17,673 bases of DNA from Actinomycetes bacterium (GCA_023405705.1 JAEXXR010000147.1:1-17673); one strand, 5' to 3'. Shown: positions 7,026 through 13,700, counted from the first letter of the stretch. Numbers and translations are program-made. Notes: generated by a model not told the origin, from the sequence alone.

Positions 7026-7258
7026 GCAGACGAGCGCCGGTCGTCCCGCGTCGGCGGTCACTGATGGACGCCGAGGAGGTCGGGGCGATCCTCAGAGTGC
7101 CCGCGAGCTGGGTGCTGACCGAGGCGCGCGCGGACCGCATCCCGCATGTCCGGCTCGGCCGCTACGTGCGCTTCGAGGAAGAGCTGTTGGAGGCGTGGTG
7201 CAAGGAGCAACGTCATGGTCCTGGCAGAGGCCTTGGTTCCGGTGCTCCCACCACCTAG
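7022..7258 (+). CDS. xis: Excisionase-like helix-turn-helix protein
   Basis: A 78-residue basic protein with a MerR/excisionase-type winged helix-turn-helix: LMDAEEVGAILRVPASWVLTEARADRIPHVRLGRYVRFEEELLEAWCKEQ (about residues 14-63). Excisionases bind att DNA and direct the integrase towards excision. The ATG overlaps the stop of the replication gene by 4 bp, so the two are probably translated together. A strong hairpin and 104 bases separate it from the integrase. The rep, xis, int order is that of pSAM2-type actinobacterial elements. The symbol reflects position and domain rather than a close match. Confidence 0.82.
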   Translation: MSRRAPVVPRRRSLMDAEEVGAILRVPASWVLTEARADRIPHVRLGRYVRFEEELLEAWCKEQRHGPGRGLGSGAPTT

Positions 7259-7267
7259 CATCGGCGC

Positions 7268-7295
7268 CTGGCGCCCTGACAGGGCCGGGCGCCAG
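7268..7295 (+). promoter_or_regulatory. Strong hairpin between excisionase and integrase genes
   Basis: A 9-bp perfect inverted repeat, CTGGCGCCC (7268-7276) and GGGCGCCAG (7287-7295), with a 10-base loop. There is no T-tract, so intrinsic termination is uncertain. An alternative inner stem CCC/GGG (7274-7284) could compete. It may reduce read-through from xis into int or stabilise the upstream mRNA. Confidence 0.5.
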
Positions 7296-7362
7296 CACTC
7301 GCGCGCGCTCGTCCCGGGCGCGCGCCGTCGACCCGTGCCCGCGTGAGGAGGGTGGCTGAGCG

Positions 7363-8562
7363 GTGGCCTTTCAGCAGAGCTTCAAGGAGCGCGGGGTGCA
7401 GACCAGCCGCCGGCTGCCCGGCACCGGCCGGCTGATGATCCGGACCGCCCGTGACGGCTCACAGACCTGGTACGGCTCGTGGTACGCGGGCGGCAGACGG
7501 CTCAAGCGCAAAGTCGGCCCGCGCCGCCGCCGCGGACACAGCACCGGCCTGACCGAGCACCAGGCCGAGGACATGCTGCGCCGGATGATCGTCGAGTCCG
7601 ACGTGGAGCGCCCCGTCGGCGACGCGATGACGATCAACGAGCTGCTCGCCCGCTTCCTCAAGGACCGCGAGCGCAGAGGCCGCAAGAAGTCCACCCGCCT
7701 CAACGCCGACGGCCACGCCCGCACCCACATCGCCCCGTACTTCGGCACCCGCCCGATCCAGGAGATCACGACCTGGGATGTGACCGACTTCGTCGGCCAC
7801 CTGGAAGCCAAAGACCTTGCCCCCAAGACGGTCCACAACGTGATCGCCACGCTGCGCGCGATGCTCAACTACGCCAAGGCGCCCCAGCGCCGCTGGGTGC
7901 TGACCAACCCCGTCGACGGCGTCGAGCTGCCGGCCGTGCCCGAGCCGCAGGAGATTCGCTACCTCACGCTGCCCGAGATCCAGCGGCTGCTCGACCACGT
8001 CCGCCCCGGCATGTTCCACGAGATCGACCACGGCCTCTACCACGCCGCCGTCACGACCGGCATGCGCCTCGGCGAGCTGGTCGCGCTGCGCTGGCGCGAC
8101 GTCGACTGGAACGCGGGGCGCATCCGCGTGCGCCGCAACTACACCTGCGGCGAGTTCGGCACCCCCAAGACCCGCCGCTCCACCCGCTCGATCCCGATGA
8201 TCCCCGACCTCGCCGCCACCCTCCGCGCCCACCACCAGCGCACCCGCTGGACCGGCCCCGACGACCTCGTCTTCGCCCACCCGATAACCGGCGACGTCCT
8301 CCCCAAGGCCAACATCACCCGCCGCATGGCCCTCACCTGCAGAGCCGCCGGCATCACCGAGCACCACCGCTTCCACGACCTCCGCCACACCTTCGGCACC
8401 CACATGGCCGCCGCCGGCGTCCCCCTCCGCACCCTCCAAGAGTGGATGGGCCACCGCGACCTCACGACGACCCAGCGCTACGCGGACTACGCGCCGAGCG
8501 AGCGAGAGGGGGAGATGGTGGCGGCGGCGTTCCGTCGCGGCCCATGCAGTGGTCATACGTAG
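7363..8562 (+). CDS. int: Site-specific tyrosine recombinase (integrase)
   Basis: A 399-residue phage/ICE-type integrase. Residues about 32-58 form an arm-binding-like N-terminal domain (GSQTWYGSWYAGGRRLKRKVG). Residues about 89-175 are a SAM-like core-binding domain. The catalytic domain follows with a full active site: Arg235 (TTGMRLGEL), Lys269 (TPKTRRSTR), His338-x2-Arg341 (FHDLRHTFGTH), His364 (WMGHRD) and the nucleophile Tyr373 (RYADY). The start is GTG, preceded by a GAGGAGGGTGG stretch. It presumably integrated the island at the tRNA-Pro 3' end. Unlike many relatives, it does not abut the att site: 2.5 kb of cargo separates it from the nearest right-end copy and 4.6 kb from the intact core. 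Confidence 0.95.
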   Translation: MAFQQSFKERGVQTSRRLPGTGRLMIRTARDGSQTWYGSWYAGGRRLKRKVGPRRRRGHSTGLTEHQAEDMLRRMIVESDVERPVGDAMTINELLARFLKDRERRGRKKSTRLNADGHARTHIAPYFGTRPIQEITTWDVTDFVGHLEAKDLAPKTVHNVIATLRAMLNYAKAPQRRWVLTNPVDGVELPAVPEPQEIRYLTLPEIQRLLDHVRPGMFHEIDHGLYHAAVTTGMRLGELVALRWRDVDWNAGRIRVRRNYTCGEFGTPKTRRSTRSIPMIPDLAATLRAHHQRTRWTGPDDLVFAHPITGDVLPKANITRRMALTCRAAGITEHHRFHDLRHTFGTHMAAAGVPLRTLQEWMGHRDLTTTQRYADYAPSEREGEMVAAAFRRGPCSGHT

Positions 8563-8595
8563 CCGAGACATGCTGCGCGATGCGCTTACCCGCTC

Positions 8596-8624
8596 TTGAG
8601 CCTACGCGCGTACAGTGGTACAAG
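8596..8624 (+). promoter_or_regulatory. Possible promoter of the three-gene cargo operon
   Basis: TTGAGC (8596-8601) and TACAAG (8619-8624) are separated by 17 bases, 42 bases before the ATG at 8667. The -10 match is weak (final T missing). It is the best candidate in the short gap after the integrase gene. Confidence 0.3.
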
Positions 8625-8666
8625 TCCCCTCCAACTTAACTCCAATGAGAGGCCTAGCTGCCCACC

Positions 8667-9455
8667 ATGCTGTCCGACTTGGCGCCGCCACGCAACACCT
8701 ATCTGCCCGCTGCCCCACTCGAACTCGTCATCTGGCAGCTCCAGCTCGCGGAGGCCGCGGAGATCGCAGACGCGAGAGTCGGAACCGGACTCGCTGAACG
8801 CCTGTCCCAAGAAGGTGGGTCGTTCCAGCTTGCACGACTGGCGGCTCCGACATCAATCGCGATCGCACTGGGTCCCGGTCCCCATGCGATGCAGCCGGAG
8901 CCTCAGCAGATGGATGGCTGGCAGTTGCGCCGTGACCACCACGTGATCACGATCAACCGCGGTGCAATAACGATCGAAACTACAGATTATGAAAACTGGC
9001 AGGCGCTGCGGAGCCTTATCGAGGCTGTGCTTGACGGGCTTGCATCACTCATCTCCATGCCAAGCGAGCAGCGTCTTGGTCTCCGCCACGTGGACCGAGT
9101 GCTCAAATCCGATGTCGTTCACGCCAGTGACTGGCGTCGCTGGCTGGCCCCATGGCTCGCAGGACCACTCTCGCATCCCCAGCTTGGCGAGTCGGTACAA
9201 GCCTTCGCCCAACAGGTTGACTTCGACGCCGGCGACGGGGTGCAGGCTACGCTGCGACAGCGGGCATTCGCGGATCCAGAGCAGCGAGGCCGACAGACCG
9301 TTATGCTGGACTTCGATGTGTTTCGAGACGGATACCGGCTGTTTGATCCGCAGACGATTCTTGATGCTAGCGACACTCTCAACATGGTCTCCCACCAGTT
9401 GTTCGACGCATCTATTTCGGATGAACTCTACGAGTCGTTCTCACAGGAGGATTAG
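8667..9455 (+). CDS. TIGR04255-like protein, first gene of cargo operon
   Basis: A 262-residue protein resembling the sporadically distributed TIGR04255 family. Features are an N-terminal YLPAAPLELVIWQLQL, a beta-rich core GWQLRRDHHVITINRGAITIETTDYENWQALRSLIEAVLDGL (about residues 84-124), and RLGLRHVDRVL (about 136-146). The C-terminus has VMLDFDVF and a final SHQLFDASISDELYESF helix. The family has no established biochemical role and often occurs as mobile accessory genes. The ATG at 8667 has no clear ribosome-binding site. The gene ends 2 bases before the next, whose AGGAGG lies inside it. Base composition is visibly lower in GC than the neighbouring integrase, suggesting separate acquisition. 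Confidence 0.75.
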   Translation: MLSDLAPPRNTYLPAAPLELVIWQLQLAEAAEIADARVGTGLAERLSQEGGSFQLARLAAPTSIAIALGPGPHAMQPEPQQMDGWQLRRDHHVITINRGAITIETTDYENWQALRSLIEAVLDGLASLISMPSEQRLGLRHVDRVLKSDVVHASDWRRWLAPWLAGPLSHPQLGESVQAFAQQVDFDAGDGVQATLRQRAFADPEQRGRQTVMLDFDVFRDGYRLFDPQTILDASDTLNMVSHQLFDASISDELYESFSQED

Positions 9456-9457
9456 CT

Positions 9458-10162
9458 ATGAGCCCCTTCTTGACGGCTAGAGGAAATACTAACGCGCCCA
9501 AAGGCCCTCGAGTGACTGGGTTCATCTTCTACGATGAGACCGTCAACCGCTTGTACGATGTTGCAGCGGCAGCGCAGTTCGCTCCGGCAGTTATGATCGA
9601 GAAAGCCAGCGCTCGCCAGCTTCCGTCCGAGACCGAGGTGGGACATCAGCCCACTAACCCTTCTTCGGTTGCCGACCCCGAGATTATTGCGGACGCAACT
9701 GACGCGCCTGAACTCCGAGCACTGGAAGAGTTGCGCATATGGCTCAACGTCAGCTACGACGACCTCGCCAAGATCCTCGGCCTGAGAAGCGCGTCGCTCA
9801 TTCACTACTGGCGACGTCGTCACCGCGACGGCAAGTCCGTACGCCCGCGTGCTGCGTCGGTCGAGAGACTGTGGCGCGTCTATTACGCCGTTAGAGGCAT
9901 GGCCGAGACGCTGGAAGGCCCAGCACGTTCGTTTGCGGTGCAGCTGTGGATCCGTGACGAAAGAGTCGGCAACTCCCCGCTCGCCCTGCTCTATAGCGGC
10001 GACATCGAGGCGTTTGAGGGGCGCGCTCGGAGATTCCTGTTCGACCAGTCGGTGCGCCAAGTCGATTCGGCGCACTATGCATCACTGGACGCTGACGATG
10101 AGTTCGAATCGCCGATCAGCAACGGCGCGCTGCCATCCTTCGACGAAGAAGACTTCGGTTGA
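9458..10162 (+). CDS. HTH protein of the cargo operon, possible antitoxin or regulator
   Basis: A 234-residue protein. Residues about 85-121 (ELRALEELRIWLNVSYDDLAKILGLRSASLIHYWRRR) form a helix-turn-helix, followed by a basic stretch and a helix SVERLWRVYYAVRGMAETL (134-152). The segment NSPLALLYSGDIEAFEGRARRFLF (172-195) resembles the Gly-Asp-containing partner-binding tail of Xre/MbcA/ParS antitoxins. The C-terminus is acidic (ending DEEDFG). A perfect AGGAGG (9446-9451) precedes the ATG by 6 bases. It overlaps the downstream gene by 4 bp (TTGA). In place of a RES-type toxin it is followed by an unrelated protein, so an ordinary Xre-RES system is unlikely. Confidence 0.68.
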   Translation: MSPFLTARGNTNAPKGPRVTGFIFYDETVNRLYDVAAAAQFAPAVMIEKASARQLPSETEVGHQPTNPSSVADPEIIADATDAPELRALEELRIWLNVSYDDLAKILGLRSASLIHYWRRRHRDGKSVRPRAASVERLWRVYYAVRGMAETLEGPARSFAVQLWIRDERVGNSPLALLYSGDIEAFEGRARRFLFDQSVRQVDSAHYASLDADDEFESPISNGALPSFDEEDFG

Positions 10163-11100
10163 GCAGGTCCGCCCACGACGACGATTGGTCCCTTCAAGCC
10201 GGCATCGACTCTGCTGCTTGGCCAGAAGCAGTCCGCGCCGCTACGAGAGACATCCGGCAAGGTGTCTTGATAGAGCGCCCCCCGCTTGTGTATGCGGCGA
10301 ACGCCGAATACCCAGTGCACGAGATCACTCGACGTTGGGCGGCAAGCAGTCGGGCGAGCAGCGGGGCCGTGAATATCACTGCAGTAGACAAGCGACCGCC
10401 ATATGGACTGGTCGTTACGCAGACCTGCGACTTGGTAGAAGAAGGAAGACCTAAGCGTCCTTGGCTCCAGGTCGCGCCAGTCTATTTCCAGCGACTTAGC
10501 CGCGGGGACAAGCGACGCATCCTCCAAGGTCGTGCGTTCGACTATCTGTGTCCTGTCACATCTTTGGACACCATCGAGGAAGGACTTTGGGTCGCCGACC
10601 TCCGAATCCTCATAGCCATTGAAAAGGGCGTTCTGGTCGATCTAGAGGCGTTTCCAGCCTTCGCTGAGCAAACTGAGTATGACCGTTTGTCGAATCAGTT
10701 GAGTCGCCGATTCAGCCGTCCGGCCTACCCCAGAAGAATCAACGACTACCTCATTCGGCCAGTTCAGTCTATGCTGCTCGAACTGGCCGAGAGATACGTA
10801 GGCGCCGACCCAATATCGGATGTCGGTCTGGCACTCGGACGCTCGCGACTTGATCCAGATAATGCTCAAGTTGTATTTCTTCTTCATGGACCGATCGAAA
10901 ACGAGTTGCGTACGTTCCTCGTGGATTGGTGGGCGCCAGTCGCCGCGCACGCGGAGAATGCGGGACTCACGGTGCTCCCACCCTGGTTTGTGAACGAAAC
11001 AGACCTGTCGGCGAAGGAGTACAGGCGCCTTGACTGGCTGAATGCCGATTCGCTTTCGCCGGAGGACGAGCAGGTTGCGGCGCCATCCATGCCAGCCTGA
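10159..11100 (+). CDS. Uncharacterised VVTQTCDL-motif protein, last gene of cargo operon
   Basis: A 313-residue protein I cannot assign to a named family. Its most distinctive feature is GLVVTQTCDLVEEGRPKRPWLQVAPVYF (about residues 83-110): a hydrophobic strand running into Thr-Gln-Thr-Cys-Asp-Leu, then a second strand ending in APVY. Similar (V/I)xxQTCD motifs occur, as far as I recall, in other uncharacterised accessory proteins and may mark an active or metal site. The remainder mixes strands and helices, with no membrane segment or signal peptide. The start is TTG, overlapping the previous stop (TTGA), which implies translational coupling. It is the last gene before the internal right-end copy at 11132. 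Confidence 0.65.
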   Translation: MSRSAHDDDWSLQAGIDSAAWPEAVRAATRDIRQGVLIERPPLVYAANAEYPVHEITRRWAASSRASSGAVNITAVDKRPPYGLVVTQTCDLVEEGRPKRPWLQVAPVYFQRLSRGDKRRILQGRAFDYLCPVTSLDTIEEGLWVADLRILIAIEKGVLVDLEAFPAFAEQTEYDRLSNQLSRRFSRPAYPRRINDYLIRPVQSMLLELAERYVGADPISDVGLALGRSRLDPDNAQVVFLLHGPIENELRTFLVDWWAPVAAHAENAGLTVLPPWFVNETDLSAKEYRRLDWLNADSLSPEDEQVAAPSMPA

Positions 11101-11131
11101 GCACCTCAGTCTCGGACGTCCTGATGGCGCC

Positions 11132-11247
11132 CAAGGTTCCATCCAAGGTTCCAACATGAGCAGATCTGAGCGCATCCCACACGCCTGACACCGCGCTACA
11201 GCAGCGAATACGCTTGAGACAACCCCGCTATGGGATTTCGAATCTCG
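11132..11247 (+). repeat. Degenerate internal copy of the island's right end
   Basis: This block aligns with 13055-13170 with about 14 mismatches by eye. It starts with the tandem 12-mers CAAGGTTCCATC and CAAGGTTCCAAC, continues with shared stretches such as CTACAGCAGCGAATACGC, and ends with TTCGAATCTCG (11237-11247), one mismatch from the start of the core. Beyond that the tRNA acceptor sequence is lost. It is best read as the fossil attR of an earlier, shorter island. Confidence 0.8.
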
Positions 11248-11353
11248 ATGGTCCTTGCGGCAGCTCGGGTGATCTCAGATGACCTCACATCGCCTCAAGC
11301 GATCCACGGTGCGTGCGGATTGTCGCCGGTCCGGGACCTACGATCTCGTCATC

Positions 11354-11680
11354 GTGTTGCCACCGTCCGATGTCGCTGTTGCCGAGGTGTTCTGCCGATC
11401 GCGCAATTCGCCCGAGACGGCGGACCAGGTGCGGGTGGAGCTTGAGGTAGAGAGATCTGGATTGGTTCTGGTCGAGCGGCGTGCGCCGTGGCGTGACGGG
11501 ATGGAGTGGTCTCGTTCGGAGATCGCTCGCTTTCGCTGGACGGCGACGAGAAGACAGTGGACGTTGCAGGTGCCGGGCGATGGTGGGTGGAAGCGCTACG
11601 ACGGGACCGGTGCGACTCCGGTGATCGCTCCGCTGTTGGCCGAGGTCGAGCGCGACCCGCAGTTCGTGTTCTGGGGTTGA
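11354..11680 (+). CDS. DUF3024 family protein
   Basis: A 108-residue protein (from the GTG at 11354) that matches the small DUF3024 family: an N-terminal helix with SDVAVAEVFCRSR, then VRVELEVERSGLVLVERRAPWRDGMEWSRSEIARFRWTATRRQWTLQV, WKRYDG and the hallmark end ERDPQFVFWG. The function of the family is unknown. An in-frame ATG lies at 11279, but the extra 25 residues look non-coding and the shorter form has the usual family length. A neighbouring TTG at 11357 is equally possible, and the ribosome-binding site is poor. It lies in the cassette between the two right-end copies. Confidence 0.75.
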   Translation: MLPPSDVAVAEVFCRSRNSPETADQVRVELEVERSGLVLVERRAPWRDGMEWSRSEIARFRWTATRRQWTLQVPGDGGWKRYDGTGATPVIAPLLAEVERDPQFVFWG

Positions 11681-11792
11681 AACGAGCCCGCTCGGCTTAG
11701 GTGTCGGTTGACGTCCCTCTTGCGTCGTGGTCAGCGTGGGCGCGCAGCGCGTCGTCGCGCTCGGTCGCGATGCGGCGGCCGGTGTCGCGGAG

Positions 11793-12485
11793 CTAGCTTC
11801 TCCGGATGATCGCGTCGATCGCTGGCAGGACGATCGCCTCTGCGCGCTCTTGGCTCGCCATGTCGGGGAGCAGGGCGCCGTGGACGCCGTCGATGAAGCG
11901 GGGATGCCGGAGCAGGTCTCTGAACTCGTCGGCGAGGTAGCGGCGTACCTCGGTGTCGCTGTGGGCGATCTCGTCGGGGAGTTCTCCTCGGCCGTCGAGG
12001 AGGGTGATGATGTCGGCGAAGTCGCGGCTGGCGAGGAAGTCGTTGTTGCCGCGTCCGTTGAACGCTTCGAGCTTGGTGGCGAGCAGATAGGGCGGCGGGA
12101 TCGCTCGGATCGTTGCGCCGGACGGGAGCGCTCGGGCGACGGCGTGCGGGAGGGCGGCTGCCTGCCAGCGGTTCGCGAAGCCGAGGATGCTCGCGTCGGT
12201 CGGCATCGCGTCGAGAATGAGGCCGTTGTCTCGGTGGCGCCAGCGGCAGATGATCCCGTCCTCGAGGTCCGGGCCGAAGCCGTGTCCGCGCAGCCGGGCC
12301 TCGAAGGCGTGGAACTCGCTGCGGGTCGCGACCTCCACGACGACATCGACGTCGTTGGTGGCGCGGACCGGCGGTGCGCCCGGGTCAGTGATCCACAGCT
12401 CGACGGTCGCGCCGCCGACGAACGCGACCTCGGCGAGGAGGTCGTCGAGCGCGGCGGCAGCCAGTTCGAGCAGCTCGACGTTCAC
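11793..12485 (-). CDS. AbiEii/MNT-type nucleotidyltransferase, putative type IV toxin
   Basis: A 230-residue nucleotidyltransferase with AbiEii-type motifs: FVGGATVELW (Gly24-Gly25), ATNDVDVVVEV (Asp45, Asp47), the third carboxylate in LILDAMP (Asp92), and PYLLATKLEAFNGRGNNDFLASRDFADI with Lys138, Arg154, Asp155 and Asp158. In type IV systems such enzymes act as toxins that block growth by nucleotide transfer, and they can give abortive phage defence. The ATG overlaps the stop of the upstream regulator by 4 bp. It belongs to a different branch from the nucleotidyltransferase at 3057-3773, so the two pairs did not arise by recent duplication. Confidence 0.87.
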   Translation of the reverse strand: MNVELLELAAAALDDLLAEVAFVGGATVELWITDPGAPPVRATNDVDVVVEVATRSEFHAFEARLRGHGFGPDLEDGIICRWRHRDNGLILDAMPTDASILGFANRWQAAALPHAVARALPSGATIRAIPPPYLLATKLEAFNGRGNNDFLASRDFADIITLLDGRGELPDEIAHSDTEVRRYLADEFRDLLRHPRFIDGVHGALLPDMASQERAEAIVLPAIDAIIRRS

Positions 12486-12997
12486 GTGGCGGCCTGGTCG
12501 AGGCGCTCGCTGAGCAGCCGGGCCGCGACGCCACGGACGCGCGCGTCGCCGATCCGCACGGCGTCGACGAGCGCGAGCATCTCACCCAGATCCGGGTCGC
12601 GGCGGGCTGCCTCGGGGGCCGCCGCGTGGAGCGGGTGCAGGCTCAGGCCGCGCACGCGGCCGCGGGCGTCGGGCCAGACCGGCGGCAGCTCGTCGGGCGA
12701 TGAGGAGATGCGGCTTGCCAGCGGCTCGGCGGCCCATGCGGTTGGGATGCCGCGGCTCTCGCCGTCGCGCTCGGGCGGCAGCAGGTATCTCACGGCGTGC
12801 AGCAGGAACTCCTCGGCGTTGCTGACGCTGACCTGCCGGCGGCGCTCGTCGAACAGGCCGGCCGCGGCCAGACGCTTGAGCGCGCGATGCACGCCGCTGC
12901 GGGGAATGCCGGTCTCCTCCGCGAGCGATCGCACCGTCCACGCCTCGTCGGCGAGCGAGAGCTTGAGCAGCACGACGATGTCTTCGCCCTTCAGCAC
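12482..12997 (-). CDS. Winged-helix regulator, putative antitoxin of the AbiEii-like pair
   Basis: A 171-residue protein whose first 60 residues form a winged helix-turn-helix: EDIVVLLKLSLADEAWTVRSLAEETGIPRSGVHRALKRLAAAGLFDERRRQVSV. The remainder (VSNAEEFLLHAVRYLLPP and the C-terminal helices EMLALVDAVRIGDARVRGVAARLLSERL) has no catalytic motif and may contact the partner. The start is GTG, 7 bases after a TAGAAT box, so the mRNA is probably leaderless. A 27-of-28-base palindrome sits just upstream of the box. Autorepression through that palindrome and neutralisation of the downstream enzyme are inferred from the gene order and from known AbiE-type systems. Confidence 0.78.
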   Translation of the reverse strand: MLKGEDIVVLLKLSLADEAWTVRSLAEETGIPRSGVHRALKRLAAAGLFDERRRQVSVSNAEEFLLHAVRYLLPPERDGESRGIPTAWAAEPLASRISSSPDELPPVWPDARGRVRGLSLHPLHAAAPEAARRDPDLGEMLALVDAVRIGDARVRGVAARLLSERLDQAAT

Positions 12998-13043
12998 ACG
13001 CAGGATTCTAGCAGTCTGTCCCTAGTCCCGGGACTGGGGACAG
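12998..13043 (-). promoter_or_regulatory. Promoter with near-perfect 28-bp palindrome
   Basis: On the minus strand, TAGAAT lies 7 bases before the GTG start at 12997, within a 14-mer that recurs at 1099-1112. Five bases upstream of CTAGAAT's T is a palindrome at 13016-13043 (arms CTGTCCC/GGGACAG around AGTCCCGGGACT) with one mismatched pair. It covers the -35 region, so it is a good operator candidate. GC-rich dyads of this kind can also be dispersed intergenic repeats. Confidence 0.6.
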
Positions 13044-13054
13044 AGAGGCGTCGG

Positions 13055-13181
13055 CAAGGTTCCATCCGAGGTTCCAGCATGAGCAGATCCGAGCGCATCC
13101 GGCACGCCTGACATCCCGCTACAGCAGCGAATACGCCTGACGCGACCCCGCTATTGGATTTCGAATCCCGGCGCCCCGACT
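13055..13181 (+). other. attR: right end of the island
   Basis: The tandem repeats CAAGGTTCCATC and CGAGGTTCCAGC (13055-13078) lie 81 bases before the 22-bp core 13160-13181, which is identical to the tRNA-Pro 3' end at 729-750. Arms lie on the island side of the core, as at the left end. Together these define the right boundary and make the island about 12.4 kb. Confidence 0.9.
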
Positions 13182-13216
13182 TTCGTCTTTGTCCGAATGA
13201 CGGTGCTCGGTCACTG

Positions 13217-13252
13217 ATTGCCGAAGTCCCGAACGCGGATGTCAGACACATC
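13217..13252 (+). repeat. Repeat-like segment shared with the region before the island tfoX
   Basis: This segment shares GTCCCGAA, CGGATG and AGACA-(C)ATCC in order with 4065-4096. Each contains a small CGGATG/CATCCG-type dyad and lies upstream of a TfoX-N gene. It could be a dispersed intergenic repeat or a trace of common ancestry of the two tfoX loci. Confidence 0.35.
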
Positions 13253-13349
13253 CGGAGGCGCCGCGGTCCGCCATCGCGGAGGCGAGGGCGCACTGCGAGT
13301 GGGTGGTCTTGGCGTCCGGCGCGGGGTGGCGTGAGAACATCGGCGGACG

Positions 13350-13700
13350 ATGGCGTATGACGAGCAGCTTGCCGGGCGGGTGCGGGCGGTGCTGGCGGGA
13401 GTGGAGGGGGTCTCCGAGCGGAAGATGTTCGGCGGCCTGTCGTTCCTGCAGCATGGGAATCTCGTCTGCGGGGTGATGGGGGAGAGGCTGCTGGTGCGGT
13501 TGGGCGAGGAGCAGACCGCCGCCGCGGTTGCGGAGCCGCACGTGCGGTACATGGACCTGCAGAGACGGCCTTCGGTCAACACGGTCTACGTCGAGCCGGC
13601 CGGGTGCGAGGGAGACGCCGAGCTGCGGGCGTGGGTCGAGCGGGCGCTCGACTACGTCGGGACGTTGCCGGCGAAGCGGGTCAGGGCGAGACGACGGTGA
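13350..13700 (+). CDS. TfoX N-terminal domain protein (chromosomal copy)
   Basis: A 116-residue TfoX/Sxy N-domain protein with MAYDEQLAGRVRAVL, SERKMFGGLSFLQHGNLVCGVMG (about residues 23-44), PHVRYMDLQRRPS and ELRAWVERALDYVGTLP. About two thirds of positions match the copy at 4515-4871 inside the island. It is the first gene beyond attR, so before integration it would have been the gene next to tRNA-Pro. Its 3' end overlaps the convergent secreted-protein gene by 20 bp. Its role is unknown; a competence function is not implied for isolated N-domains. Confidence 0.9.
   Translation: MAYDEQLAGRVRAVLAGVEGVSERKMFGGLSFLQHGNLVCGVMGERLLVRLGEEQTAAAVAEPHVRYMDLQRRPSVNTVYVEPAGCEGDAELRAWVERALDYVGTLPAKRVRARRR

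Noticed and set aside
7479..8639. 386-codon open frame overlapping the integrase in another frame
   Set aside because: Composition is almost only Arg, Pro, His and Asp, and the integrase frame has a complete active site.
9458..11100. Xre-RES toxin-antitoxin system
   Set aside because: The HTH protein has an antitoxin-like tail, but the downstream protein lacks the Arg-Glu-Ser pattern of RES toxins and is too long. It is retained as an unassigned system.
11727..13025. 432-codon open frame on the plus strand
   Set aside because: It is antisense to the AbiEii-like pair, whose motifs, start overlap and promoter are clear.
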